NCBI RefSeq assembly: GCF_000373385.1
Contig: NZ_KB891328.1
Span: forward strand, 62,001 to 126,000
DNA length: 64,000 bases
From: Thiobacillus thioparus DSM 505
GTDB lineage: Bacteria > Pseudomonadota > Gammaproteobacteria > Burkholderiales > Thiobacillaceae
Direction: 5' to 3'
Positions 50,722 to 59,547 of the stretch are shown piece after piece. A program made the translations under genes and the position numbers. The notes below the pieces were generated by a model. It ran no database searches. It saw only the letters and a list, made by a program, of their open reading frames with translations, and was not told where the DNA came from. Each line of letters starts with the position of its first letter. The first letter of the stretch is position 1.

Positions 50722-51567
50722 TTACTTGCGGAACACCGAAGCCTTCATCGGCAGGCCGTTCGACATCGCGGAGTGGAAATACTCCAGGTCGTTCATGACG
50801 GTGCTGTCCTCTGCGGGCGGTACGGCGCGGATCATTTTGAAACAGCCCGAATAGCGACCCTGCAGCGTCACGAGGTTCTCGCCGCCCCGGAACACTGGCC
50901 AGTGCACAGCCTGTCCGACCGCTGGCGAAAGCAGTTCGGAACGCAGACGGGTACCCGCGTTCTGTACGTGGCAGGTGGCGCAGGCAAAGTTAAGTTGGCC
51001 CGTACGCCGGAAGAAGGTTCGCTTCCCGTCTTCATATGCGGCCATGGCCTTGGGGCTCTGGACCTTGACGTTCATGATCATGCCATCGGACAGGGTCCGC
51101 ATGTAGGCACTGAGTACACCGATGGTCTTCGGGTCGCTGAGCTTGAAGGGTGCTTCACCATTCGCCACCCGACAGTCGTTGACGACGTCTTCCAGTGTCA
51201 CGACCTTGCCCTTGGTTTCGTCGAACATGGGGTAGTTGCCGGCGATCATCTTGCCGCCGTTCGGCAGGCAATCGGCATAGGTCTTGCCGTTCTTGAAAGG
51301 GGTTTCCCACATCTTGCGGCCGGCATCGATCTGCGAGTCGAAGGGCGGGAATTCCATGATGGCGTCGTACTGAGCCTTGCTGTCGGGGTCGAAAGCCAGT
51401 GCGCCGTAGACATAATCTTCGAGCTTGACGTTGGGATATTTGGTTGAGTAGTACTTGATGAGGTCCTGCTTGTCCTGCTCGGGCGAAGCGTGCGCCGTAG
51501 CAACCCCCAGGACCATACCCAAGCCTGCCATCCCTGTCAGCAGTTTCATGATGATTTGTTGTTTCAT
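50722..51567 (-). CDS. soxA: SoxA, c-type cytochrome subunit of the SoxAX complex (mono-heme)
   Basis: SoxAX oxidatively couples thiosulfate to the SoxY swinging arm. The 281-residue protein has a signal peptide (ends AHA at 27) and one haem motif, CATCH at 196-200. The active-site cysteine is in GRYSGCFKM (Cys242). In di-haem SoxA a second CxxCH is found in the N-terminal domain; here Cys100 and Cys132 remain instead and could form a disulfide. GGAGG precedes ATG 51567. The gene lies between soxZ and a terminator. Confidence 0.96.
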   Translation of the reverse strand: MKQQIIMKLLTGMAGLGMVLGVATAHASPEQDKQDLIKYYSTKYPNVKLEDYVYGALAFDPDSKAQYDAIMEFPPFDSQIDAGRKMWETPFKNGKTYADCLPNGGKMIAGNYPMFDETKGKVVTLEDVVNDCRVANGEAPFKLSDPKTIGVLSAYMRTLSDGMIMNVKVQSPKAMAAYEDGKRTFFRRTGQLNFACATCHVQNAGTRLRSELLSPAVGQAVHWPVFRGGENLVTLQGRYSGCFKMIRAVPPAEDSTVMNDLEYFHSAMSNGLPMKASVFRK

Positions 51568-51600
51568 GCCGTCCTCCAGAAACCTGATGATTTGAAGCGG

Positions 51601-51623
51601 GAGCGGGGCCTCAGGCCCCGCTC
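51601..51623 (-). other. GC-rich hairpin between soxZ and soxA
   Basis: A perfect 10-bp GC-rich stem (51601-51610 with 51614-51623) has a 3-nt loop, 15 nt past the soxZ stop. No T-run follows, so it is more likely an mRNA stabiliser or partial attenuator than a full terminator. Confidence 0.65.
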
Positions 51624-51637
51624 GCGTATTACCCGAC

Positions 51638-51952
51638 TTAGCCGATGATGGCTTCGGCGCTATTCTTATCGCCTTTGTTGTCGGCCCAGTTGACGACGAC
51701 CTTGTCGCCTTTTTTCGGACCCTTGACCCTGAATCCCAGGTAGGGGTTCTTGGAGATGCCGCCGGAGAGGCCGGCGTCCAGCACTTTGGTGCCGTTGACG
51801 GTGGCAGTCACGTCGGTGATGTAGTGGGCCGGGATCAACTGGCCGGTCTTGGCGTCTTTGCGCAGACCGGTTTCCATCGGGTGGTTCATCAACACTTTGA
51901 CATCGGCAACATCGCCAGCCATCGTGGCGCGGATACGCATCGGTTCAGCCAT
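51638..51952 (-). CDS. soxZ: SoxZ, thiosulfate oxidation carrier complex subunit
   Basis: SoxZ pairs with SoxY to form the periplasmic carrier complex. The 104-residue protein has the family pattern RIRATMAGDVADVKVLMNHPMETG, with AHYITDVTATVNG after it. It has no signal peptide and is co-exported with Tat-dependent SoxY. A small hairpin (51981-51993) lies between soxY and soxZ. Confidence 0.96.
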   Translation of the reverse strand: MAEPMRIRATMAGDVADVKVLMNHPMETGLRKDAKTGQLIPAHYITDVTATVNGTKVLDAGLSGGISKNPYLGFRVKGPKKGDKVVVNWADNKGDKNSAEAIIG

Positions 51953-52025
51953 TTGGCTTTCCTTTCCTAAAAATGTATGTCCCCTAAGAGGGGGTATTCA
52001 ATTCGATCGATCGAGTGACTGGCAA

Positions 52026-52493
52026 TTAACCGCCGCAGCCGCCGATGGTGACTTTGACTTCCTTGGCAGCCGTGTAGGATTTGCCGCCAGCCGTCACTAC
52101 GGCGCGAACCAGGGAAGTTTGTCCCATCTTGATGCGAGTTGACACATAGCCTTCGGCTCCGCCCGACAGGCTGAAGTCGGCCACCAAGGGGGTTGCATTC
52201 TTTTCGGCCAGGATGGCAATGGCGGTGGTGCCGGCGATGCCGCTGGTCACTTCCACCGGCACCACAGCGCCATTTTCGGCGATGTCCGGGGCCTTGATGC
52301 TGATGTCCTTGGAATCGGCAGGGGCGTTTGCGCCCATGTTTTTCAGTGCATCACCGACATTCTTGGCCTCAAAGGCGCTACGCGGGACGCCCGCCAGGGC
52401 CTGGGTGGGCTTCAGCAGGCCGGCGGCCACGGCCACGGCCACGGTACCTGCGCCAGCGGCGCCTTTCAGTACGTTTCTACGAAGTGCATTCAT
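52026..52493 (-). CDS. soxY: SoxY, thiosulfate oxidation carrier protein
   Basis: SoxY carries sulfur intermediates on a cysteine at the end of a flexible C-terminal arm; here the protein ends GGCGG with Cys153. The 155-residue precursor has a Tat signal (ALRRNVLKGAAGAG). ATG 52493 starts this signal; the upstream in-frame start is not needed. It is the second gene of the cluster, 43 nt after soxX. Confidence 0.96.
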   Translation of the reverse strand: MNALRRNVLKGAAGAGTVAVAVAAGLLKPTQALAGVPRSAFEAKNVGDALKNMGANAPADSKDISIKAPDIAENGAVVPVEVTSGIAGTTAIAILAEKNATPLVADFSLSGGAEGYVSTRIKMGQTSLVRAVVTAGGKSYTAAKEVKVTIGGCGG

Positions 52494-52536
52494 TTGGGCA
52501 TATCTCCTGATTGAACAATGCAACGGGTAAAGGTAA

Positions 52537-52899
52537 TTACAGGCCGTATATGAAGTCGGCCACTTTATCGATTTCAGCTTCCGTCAACACCCCGTTCTTG
52601 CCGAACGGAATCATGCTGCTGGATGGATTGGCCACGGTCGCGTCCCAGATCTGGGCGCGCAGCTTGGCTTTGTCGGGATAGCGTGCGCTCATGGCAATCA
52701 GGGGCGGGCCGATCAGGCCGGGGGATTCCGCATCGGGCACGGTCGGCATGGCATGGCAGGCCAGGCAGTTGCCTTTTGACCTGTCGAACGCAATCTGTTT
52801 GCCGGTGAGCTCCTTGGCGGTGTCGGCAGCGAACGCGCTGCCCGTCAGTGTGATGGCGCCCAAAGCACATGCCGTGATTAGCTGATGCAACTTTCGCAT
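52537..52899 (-). CDS. soxX: SoxX, c-type cytochrome subunit of SoxAX
   Basis: A 120-residue mono-haem cytochrome with a Sec signal peptide (ends AFA). The haem motif CLACH is at 45-49, and Met96 is the probable distal ligand in SSSMIPFG. It accepts electrons from SoxA. Two start codons are possible; ATG 52899 is 6 nt from GAGGAGG and is preferred over ATG 52905, which abuts it. It is the first gene of soxXYZAB. Confidence 0.95.
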   Translation of the reverse strand: MRKLHQLITACALGAITLTGSAFAADTAKELTGKQIAFDRSKGNCLACHAMPTVPDAESPGLIGPPLIAMSARYPDKAKLRAQIWDATVANPSSSMIPFGKNGVLTEAEIDKVADFIYGL

Positions 52900-52991
52900 G
52901 GTCATCCTCCTCGTTTTTGACTTGATGGTGAAAGCGTCTGCCGTTTGGAAGTGCCGTGCAGTGAACGCTATCCAGTAATGGATGAACCGAA

Positions 52992-53020
52992 GCATAGTGG
53001 AATTGCTTTTTGCCATGCAA
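52992..53020 (-). promoter_or_regulatory. Candidate sigma-70 promoter for soxX
   Basis: On the minus strand, TTGCAT (53015-53020) and CTATGC (52992-52997) are spaced by 17 nt, about 90 bp before the soxX start. The -10 match is imperfect. This is the only plausible pair I found in the 202-bp gap after the M48 protease gene. Confidence 0.3.
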
Positions 53021-53101
53021 GGCCAAGCGGGATTTTTTACGGTCAAATTGCAGGGTAAATTCCTACCAGCGGCGCCAAATATAGGGTTTTGCAGAAAAGG
53101 G

Positions 53102-54520
53102 TTATTTTTTGCGCTGCGATTTTTCGGTCTCTTGCCATTCGCGTCGCCGCGCTTCGGCGGCGGACATTTCATGGAAACTGCCATCCCCGGCCTTGAGGCC
53201 GAGATTGATTTGCTCGATGGCAGCGACCAGATTGCCGCTCAATGCATCGGCCTCGGCCTGGGCACTGTGGCTTAGCAGGCGCTGGCCGAGCTGGGCATGG
53301 GCCTGGGCAGCAAGCCGCCACAAGCGGCGGTCGAGCGGATAGAGCGCGAGTTGCCCATTGACTCGCGTCAGCGCGTCGTGGTTCTGGCCTGCGGTTAGCA
53401 AGGCGTTGATGTAGCCATACTGCAGGGGACGGTAGCCCGGGTAGACTTCGCTGGCTGCCCGGTAGCGTTGTATGGCAAGTTTAGGGTTGCCGCTTGTGAA
53501 AGCACTATAGGCGGTCAGTTGAAGAATCATCGGGTCGGTGTTCTTGCCGGAAGGCAGTTTTTGTACTTCGGCTTCGGCCTCCTTGAACTGGCGAGCGCGC
53601 AGCAGGGCGGTGATCAGGGCGTAGCGGGCGGCAGTCTCGTTGCTGTAGCGTTTGTCCTTCAAGGTGCTGCGGGCGGCGAGTACGGCATCGCCCGGGGTGC
53701 CCTCCTGCGCGCGCAGGCGGGCGCGCACTAGTTGAAAGTCGAGGCTGTCCTCCACCTGACGGTAGGGTGCCGATTCGCTGCGTGCCTCCATGTCGGCGAT
53801 ACGGTCGCTGGTGAGCGGGTGGGTGCGCAGGTAGGCCGGCGCGCTGGTATCGTAGAACCGATTGGCACGCTGCAGGCGCTCGAAGAATTCGCTCATGGCG
53901 CGCGGGTCGAAGCCGGCCTTGGTCAGCATGTCATAGCCCAGACGATCGGCTTCGCGTTCGTAATCGCGGCTGTAATTGAGCTGGTTCTGGATCGAATAGG
54001 CCTGGGTGGAGGCGATGGCCGCGCTCGCCACGTTGGGGTTGGAACGTGAGGCCAGCAGGGCCAGGGCCAGGGCGGCCATGGTTGGCCAGTAGCTCTGGCT
54101 TTGTGCGGCAACCATGCGGGCGAGGTGGTCCTGGGTGACGTGGGCGATTTCGTGTGCGATCACGCTTGCCAGTTCGGATTCGCTTTGCGCCGCGAGCAGC
54201 AGACCGGTATGGACGCCGACGTTGCCGCCCGGCATGGCGAAGGCGTTGATGGTGGGATCATCGACCACGAAGAAATTGAATGTCCGCTGGTTGCGTGCGC
54301 TGACCGAGACCAGTTTGTAGCCGAGCTGGTTGAGATAATTCTCGATTTCGGGGTCGTCCAGATAGCGCGGGTCGGCATACACGTCGCGCATGATGGTGCG
54401 CCCCAGCGTCTGCTCCTCCTGGTCGGAAAAATACTGTCGTGACACCTCGCCCAGATCGGGCAAGTCGGCAGCAAGAACCGGCTGGATGGCCAGGGTGAAC
54501 GCGAGCAGGATGCGCAGCAT
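53102..54520 (-). CDS. M48 family metalloprotease with TPR region, BepA-like
   Basis: A 472-residue secreted protease. The signal peptide is LLAFTLAIQPVLA, and the zinc site HEIAH is at 123-127 with the third ligand in READRLGYDML. The C-terminal half is TPR-like. The plan matches BepA/YfgC, which degrades or helps assemble outer-membrane proteins such as LptD. It is upstream of soxX on the same strand with a 202-bp gap, so it is probably transcribed separately. Confidence 0.92.
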   Translation of the reverse strand: MLRILLAFTLAIQPVLAADLPDLGEVSRQYFSDQEEQTLGRTIMRDVYADPRYLDDPEIENYLNQLGYKLVSVSARNQRTFNFFVVDDPTINAFAMPGGNVGVHTGLLLAAQSESELASVIAHEIAHVTQDHLARMVAAQSQSYWPTMAALALALLASRSNPNVASAAIASTQAYSIQNQLNYSRDYEREADRLGYDMLTKAGFDPRAMSEFFERLQRANRFYDTSAPAYLRTHPLTSDRIADMEARSESAPYRQVEDSLDFQLVRARLRAQEGTPGDAVLAARSTLKDKRYSNETAARYALITALLRARQFKEAEAEVQKLPSGKNTDPMILQLTAYSAFTSGNPKLAIQRYRAASEVYPGYRPLQYGYINALLTAGQNHDALTRVNGQLALYPLDRRLWRLAAQAHAQLGQRLLSHSAQAEADALSGNLVAAIEQINLGLKAGDGSFHEMSAAEARRREWQETEKSQRKK

Positions 54521-54592
54521 TAGCAGAAGAGAATGACGGCGGGCGACAGCATTTCGATTAGGATGCGCGGATTGCCTACTAGGTTCCTGGAT

Positions 54593-55087
54593 ATGAGCGA
54601 GTTCACACATTTCGACGAGCGTGGCCGCGCCGTCATGGTCGACGTGGCGGACAAGGACGACACGCGCCGCATCGCAGTGGCGAGTGGGCGCATCCACATG
54701 TTACCCGATACCCTGGCGCGCATCCTGGGTGGGCAGGCGGCCAAGGGCGACGTGCTTGGCATTGCGCGCATCGCGGCGATCCAGGCGACCAAGCGCACCG
54801 CCGAACTGATCCCGCTCTGTCACCCGATCGCCTTGACCAAGGTGGGCGTGGAATTCAGCCATGACACCGCCGGATCGTGGATTGCCTGCACGGTGACGGC
54901 CGAAACCGTCGGCAAGACCGGGGTGGAAATGGAAGCCCTGACCGGCGTCAGCGTCGCGCTGCTGACCATCTACGACATGTGCAAGGCAGTCGATCGAGGC
55001 ATGCGCATGGACGACATCCGGCTGCTGGAAAAGCAGGGTGGGCGCTCCGGCCATTGGCAGGCGACTGCTTCGGGGGACGCCGAGTAG
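54593..55087 (+). CDS. moaC: Cyclic pyranopterin monophosphate synthase MoaC
   Basis: MoaC makes cyclic pyranopterin monophosphate, the first stable intermediate of molybdenum cofactor synthesis. The 164-residue protein has the conserved [13 protein letters not shown] (Cys76, His77) and [21 protein letters not shown] in segments. ATG 54593 was chosen over the upstream start at 54533. The product is needed for the molybdoenzyme SoeA encoded 1.5 kb away. Confidence 0.96.
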   Translation: MSEFTHFDERGRAVMVDVADKDDTRRIAVASGRIHMLPDTLARILGGQAAKGDVLGIARIAAIQATKRTAELIPLCHPIALTKVGVEFSHDTAGSWIACTVTAETVGKTGVEMEALTGVSVALLTIYDMCKAVDRGMRMDDIRLLEKQGGRSGHWQATASGDAE

Positions 55088-55155
55088 TCCTATCGTCATC
55101 TTGTACGGTGCACGCACTGCGGCAAGATGGGCGGTTGTGGCCGTTTGAGTGATCG

Positions 55156-55857
55156 ATGCGTTTTTTCAGAGTGTTCCTGTCGGGGCTGTGGTTGTGCGCG
55201 TTTGCTGCGCATGCCGGCATGCCGGACTATCAGGATTTCCCGGCCTCGGGCCAGCGCCTGCTGCTCTGGGTGGCTTCCGAGCGCGGACGGAGCGAACCCG
55301 AGCTGGCCGCAGCGCGGCAACTGGCCGCACAGGGCATGGAGGTCTGGTCGCTCGATCCCGCCAATGCGTATTTTCTGCCCCAGGTGCCGAGCAGCATGGA
55401 CGCGCTGCCGGCGCAGGATCTGGCAGCCTGGCTGCGGGCCGCGCAGGCGAGCGGCAAACAGGTGGTGGTTTTCGCCGTGGCGCGTGCGGCCGTGCCGGTG
55501 CTGCGGGCGGCTGCCTTGCTTGAGGCGGAACGGCGGAGCCGGCTCTGCGTGGTGCTGATGCATCCGAATCTCTATACGACGGCGGAGCCTTTGGACGAGC
55601 CGGCTTATCTCGATCTGGGCGATCTCTCCGGTTTGCGCGTGCGCGTACTGCAGCCGCGCCGCTCGGCCGCCACGCCGTGGCTGCCGGGTCTGCTGGACCA
55701 CCTCGCGCGACATGGGGCGACCGTGAGCGACGCGATTCTGGAGAATCTGCGTGAGGGCTACTGGGCGCGCGAAACGCCAACTGATTTTGAGACAGCTGAA
55801 AGCCGCCGCATGGCTGCCATGCTACTGAACCAACTCGACACCTGGGGATGCAAGTGA
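55156..55857 (+). CDS. Secreted protein of unknown function, paired with a TlpA-like thioredoxin
   Basis: A 233-residue protein with a signal peptide (ends AHA). The alternation of strands and helices (RLLLWVASERG, MEVWSLDP, QVVVFAVARAAVPVL, LCVVLMHP) resembles an alpha/beta-hydrolase core. The place of the nucleophile elbow reads VARAAV rather than GxSxG. It may be a degenerate hydrolase, but I do not recognise a family. It overlaps the next gene by 10 nt. Confidence 0.7.
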   Translation: MRFFRVFLSGLWLCAFAAHAGMPDYQDFPASGQRLLLWVASERGRSEPELAAARQLAAQGMEVWSLDPANAYFLPQVPSSMDALPAQDLAAWLRAAQASGKQVVVFAVARAAVPVLRAAALLEAERRSRLCVVLMHPNLYTTAEPLDEPAYLDLGDLSGLRVRVLQPRRSAATPWLPGLLDHLARHGATVSDAILENLREGYWARETPTDFETAESRRMAAMLLNQLDTWGCK

Positions 55858-56381
55858 AGCGAATCGTGATGGGACTGACTCTTGGTCTGGTGTGGATCGC
55901 CGGCGCCGGCGCGGCCGGCTTCGAGACGCGTGCCGCCTCGCCGGCACCGGAGTTGAAGGCGCATGATCTGACGGGTGCGTCCAGAACCCTGGCCGATTAC
56001 CGTGGCAAAGTGGTGCTGCTCAACTTCTGGGCCACGTGGTGTCCGCCCTGCCAGCGCGAAATGCCGTCGCTGGAGCGTTTGCGCACCAAAATGGCAGGGC
56101 GGCCACTGGAGATCGTCGCGATTTCCAGCGCGGAAACACCGGACGAGGTGAACGCCTATTTGTCGAAAATGAAACTGGGTTTCCCGGTTCTGCTCGACAC
56201 CGACAGCAGCAACACGCGGCGCTGGAAGGTATTCGCCCTGCCCACCACGTTCGTTCTGGATGCCCAGGGGCGAGTGCGCCATGTGTTGACCGGACCGGCC
56301 GAATGGGACGAGGGCGAGGCGCTTGCTGTGGCCGAGTCCATGCTGGCCGAGTTGCCGGCACCCGTGAAGCAGGCGAAATAA
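55848..56381 (+). CDS. TlpA/ResA-family periplasmic thioredoxin-like protein
   Basis: A 177-residue protein with an N-terminal signal or anchor (about 4-23) and a thioredoxin fold with active site WCPPC (Cys65, Cys68). The family reduces periplasmic dithiols. Its closeness to the sox genes suggests a possible role like SoxW/SoxS in keeping the SoxY cysteine reduced, or in cytochrome c maturation. This is inference from position only. Confidence 0.88.
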   Translation: MQVKRIVMGLTLGLVWIAGAGAAGFETRAASPAPELKAHDLTGASRTLADYRGKVVLLNFWATWCPPCQREMPSLERLRTKMAGRPLEIVAISSAETPDEVNAYLSKMKLGFPVLLDTDSSNTRRWKVFALPTTFVLDAQGRVRHVLTGPAEWDEGEALAVAESMLAELPAPVKQAK

Positions 56382-56512
56382 AGATGCTCAAGTATTTAAT
56401 TAATAAGATCTTTTGATTGGCTGGCCTTATAGGGCTATCAGCCATTTTGCTTGCCATCCCGACGCCTTAGCATGCAAAATAACAATATATTCGGAATGTT
56501 TAATATATAGCC

Positions 56513-56617
56513 GTCCCCGCAGCATCCAGTGCCGGTGCGCTGGCGCTGCTTCCAGCAGTCACCTAGTGTTATATCCGGGTAGGGAAATACGACTCCTGAA
56601 TAAGGAGCCGCGGGGAC
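56513..56617 (+). promoter_or_regulatory. Structured 5' leader of soeA, candidate riboswitch or cis-acting RNA
   Basis: A perfect 8-bp closing helix (56513-56520 with 56610-56617) encloses two local hairpins. One is 56521-56547 (AGC and CCAGTGC arms, 4-nt loop). The other is 56593-56607 (CTCCT/AGGAG, 5-nt loop). The element ends 21 nt before the soeA ATG, close enough to control translation. Because SoeA uses molybdenum cofactor, a Moco-sensing element is a reasonable hypothesis, but I cannot match it to a known family by eye. Confidence 0.5.
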
Positions 56618-56638
56618 AATTTTGAATCCAGAGACCGC

Positions 56639-59515
56639 ATGAACGCCAAGATCAAACTCGAAAATCACGACGCGCAGGAAATCAAGTACACCACGTGTTA
56701 CATGTGTGCCTGCCGCTGCGGCATCAAGGTGACGCTGGAGGACAACAAGGTCCGCTTCATCCAGGGTAACCGCAACCATCCGACCAACCAGGGCGTGCTG
56801 TGCGCCAAGGGCTCGGCCGGGATCATGAAGCAGTACTCCACCGCCAAGCTGACCCAGCCCCTGATGCGCAAGCCGGGCACAGAGCGTGGCGAGGGCATTT
56901 ACGAAGCGATTTCCTGGGACCAGGCGCTCGACATCCTGACCGACCGTCTGGAGGAAATACGCTCGACCGACCCGTCTAAGCTCGGTTTCTTCACCGGCCG
57001 CGACCAGATGCAGGCGCTGACCGGCCTGTGGGCGCAGCAGTTCGGTACCCCTAACTGGTCCGCCCACGGCGGCTTCTGTTCGGTGAACATGGCGGCGGCC
57101 GGTCTCTATTCCATCGGTTTCTCGTTCTGGGAATTCGGCGCGCCCGACTGGGATTACGCCAAGTACTTCCTGATGTGGGGCGTGGCGGAAGACCATTCTT
57201 CCAACCCGATCAAGATCGGCCTGGAAAAGCTCAAGCGCAAGGGCGGCAAGTTCGTCACTGTCAACCCGGTGCGCACCGGCTATTCGGCGATCGCCGACGA
57301 ATGGCTGCCGATCAAGCCCGGCATGGACGGCCTGCTGGCCATGTCGATGGTGCACGTGCTGCTGAAGCATGAAAAATTTGACTACGAATTCCTGGTGCGC
57401 TACACCAACGCCTCCTGGCTGGTGGTGCAAACGCCGGGGCAGAAGGGCGACGGCCTGTTCCTGCGCGACGAGAACGACCATCCGCTGATCTGGGACATCG
57501 ACAAGGAAGCCTTCAGGAACGGCATCGACGGCGACATCGCCCCGGCATTGTTCGGCGAATACGTGGCGCCGGATGGCCGTCGCGTCAAGACCGTGATGTC
57601 GCTGATGGTCGAGCGCTATCTCGACGATCGCTATGCGCCGGAGAATGTGGCCTTGGAATGCGGCCTGCCGGCCGAGAGCATCGAGCGCATCGCGCTGGAG
57701 ATGGCGCACGTGGCGTTCAAGGAGACGGTCGAGCTGCCGATCGAATGGACCGACGTGTGGGGCCGCAAACACGACAAGGTGGTGGGCCGCCCGGTGGCGA
57801 TGTACGCGATGCGCGGCATTTCCGCCCACTCCAACGGCTTCCATTCCTGCCGCGCGATCCACATGATCCAGATGCTGCTGGGCGCGCTCGACGCGCCGGG
57901 CAACTTCCGCGCCCGCGCGCCGTATCCGAAGCCGATCCCGCCGCACCAGCTGCCGGAAAACAACATCGACATCATCAACGCGCCGAACACCCCACTGTCG
58001 CGTCCGCCGCTCGGTTTTCCGACGCGCCCCGAAGACCTGGTGATCGACGAATTCGGCAACCCGCTGCGCATCGACAAGGCCTATTCGTGGGAAGTGCCGA
58101 TCGCGTCGCACGGCCTGATGCACATGGTCATCACCAACGCGACCAACCATGATCCCTACGCGCTCGACACGCTGATCCTGTTCATGGCCAACATGGCATG
58201 GAACTCGACCATGAACACGTCGAACGTCCAGGACATGCTGCGCGCCAAGGATCCGGAAGAGCCCGGCCAGTACAAGATTCCGTTCCTGGTGGTGATCGAC
58301 GCCTTCCATTCGGAAATGACCAACTTCGCCGACCTCATCCTGCCGGACACCACCTACCTCGAACGGCACGACTGCATCTCGCTGCTCGACCGTCCGATTT
58401 CGGAGCCGGATGCGGCCGCCGATGCGATCCGCTACCCGCTGGTCAAGCTCGACCGCGACGTGCGCCCGTGGCAGGAAGTCATGGTCGAGCTCGCCTCGAG
58501 ACTGAAGTTCCCGGCGTTCACCAAGCCGGACGGCACGCGCAAGTTCAAGGACTACCCCGACTTCATCGTCAACTTCGAACGCTCGCCGGGCGTGGGCTTC
58601 CTCGCCGGCTGGCGAGGCAAGGACGGCAGCAAGTCGCTCAAGGGCGAGCCGAATCCCAACCAGTGGGAAAAATACATCGAGAACCAGAGTTTCTTCGCGC
58701 ACCACTGGCCCGACAACCAGAAGTACATGCGCTACGCCAACAAGGACTATCTTGAGGTAGCGGCGGACGTCGGCTTCGTCGGCAAGGTCGAGCCCATCAT
58801 CATGCAGTTCTATTCCGAGCCGCTGCAGAAATTCCGCCTGGCGGGGCAGGGGTTGTACGACGGCCCGCAGCCGAACAACCAGGTCGACCGCGAGCGGCTG
58901 GTGAAGTACTTCGACCCGCTGCCGATGTGGTACGAGCCGCTCGAGCAGCAGCGCGTCGATGCGAACGAATACCCCTTCTTCGCGCTGACCCAGCGCCCGA
59001 TGTTCATGTACCACTCGTGGGATTCGCAGAACGTGTGGCTGCGTCAGATCATGGCGCAGAACTACATGTACATGAACGCGCGCAAGGCCGCCGAAATGGG
59101 CATCAAGGACTTCGACTGGATCTGGGTCGAGTCGCACAACGGCAAAATCCGCTGCCAGGTCAAGACGATGGAAGGCACTCAGGAAGACACCATCTGGACC
59201 TGGAACGCCATCGGCAAGCAGAAGGGCGCCTGGGGCCTGAAGGCAAACGCGTCGGAAGCGACCAAGGGCTTCCTGCTCAACCACCTGATTTCCGAGCTCC
59301 TGCCGGAAAAGGCGGGCGAACGTCGTGTTACCAACTCCGATCCGGTGACCGGCCAAGCCGCGTGGTTCGACCTGCGCGTGAAGATATGGAAAGCCGCGCC
59401 GGGCGAAACCGGTTCGTGGCCACAATTCGACGAATTGAAGCCGTTGCCGGGGGACGAGCGCTACGAGCGCCCCGACGTGTTGCGCTATGACGCACGCAGC
59501 CATGAGAAGAACTGA
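56639..59515 (+). CDS. soeA: Sulfite dehydrogenase (quinone) molybdopterin subunit SoeA
   Basis: A 958-residue member of the DMSO reductase superfamily that oxidises sulfite to sulfate on the cytoplasmic side. An N-terminal Fe-S motif has Cys20, Cys23, Cys27 and Cys55 (CYMCACRC and VLCAKG). Cys147 in GGFCSVNM is in the place of the molybdenum ligand of polysulfide reductase relatives. No Tat signal is present, which fits cytoplasmic SoeA rather than periplasmic Psr/Phs. It is followed by soeB and soeC. Confidence 0.92.
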   Translation: MNAKIKLENHDAQEIKYTTCYMCACRCGIKVTLEDNKVRFIQGNRNHPTNQGVLCAKGSAGIMKQYSTAKLTQPLMRKPGTERGEGIYEAISWDQALDILTDRLEEIRSTDPSKLGFFTGRDQMQALTGLWAQQFGTPNWSAHGGFCSVNMAAAGLYSIGFSFWEFGAPDWDYAKYFLMWGVAEDHSSNPIKIGLEKLKRKGGKFVTVNPVRTGYSAIADEWLPIKPGMDGLLAMSMVHVLLKHEKFDYEFLVRYTNASWLVVQTPGQKGDGLFLRDENDHPLIWDIDKEAFRNGIDGDIAPALFGEYVAPDGRRVKTVMSLMVERYLDDRYAPENVALECGLPAESIERIALEMAHVAFKETVELPIEWTDVWGRKHDKVVGRPVAMYAMRGISAHSNGFHSCRAIHMIQMLLGALDAPGNFRARAPYPKPIPPHQLPENNIDIINAPNTPLSRPPLGFPTRPEDLVIDEFGNPLRIDKAYSWEVPIASHGLMHMVITNATNHDPYALDTLILFMANMAWNSTMNTSNVQDMLRAKDPEEPGQYKIPFLVVIDAFHSEMTNFADLILPDTTYLERHDCISLLDRPISEPDAAADAIRYPLVKLDRDVRPWQEVMVELASRLKFPAFTKPDGTRKFKDYPDFIVNFERSPGVGFLAGWRGKDGSKSLKGEPNPNQWEKYIENQSFFAHHWPDNQKYMRYANKDYLEVAADVGFVGKVEPIIMQFYSEPLQKFRLAGQGLYDGPQPNNQVDRERLVKYFDPLPMWYEPLEQQRVDANEYPFFALTQRPMFMYHSWDSQNVWLRQIMAQNYMYMNARKAAEMGIKDFDWIWVESHNGKIRCQVKTMEGTQEDTIWTWNAIGKQKGAWGLKANASEATKGFLLNHLISELLPEKAGERRVTNSDPVTGQAAWFDLRVKIWKAAPGETGSWPQFDELKPLPGDERYERPDVLRYDARSHEKN

Positions 59516-59547
59516 GCAGTACCCAGAAAAATAGAGCGAGCAAAACT

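Noticed and set aside
56438..59503. A 1021-codon open frame on the minus strand
   Set aside because: It is the exact antisense of soeA. High G+C makes long antisense frames, and the translation shows no domain, whereas the + strand frame has clear molybdoenzyme motifs.
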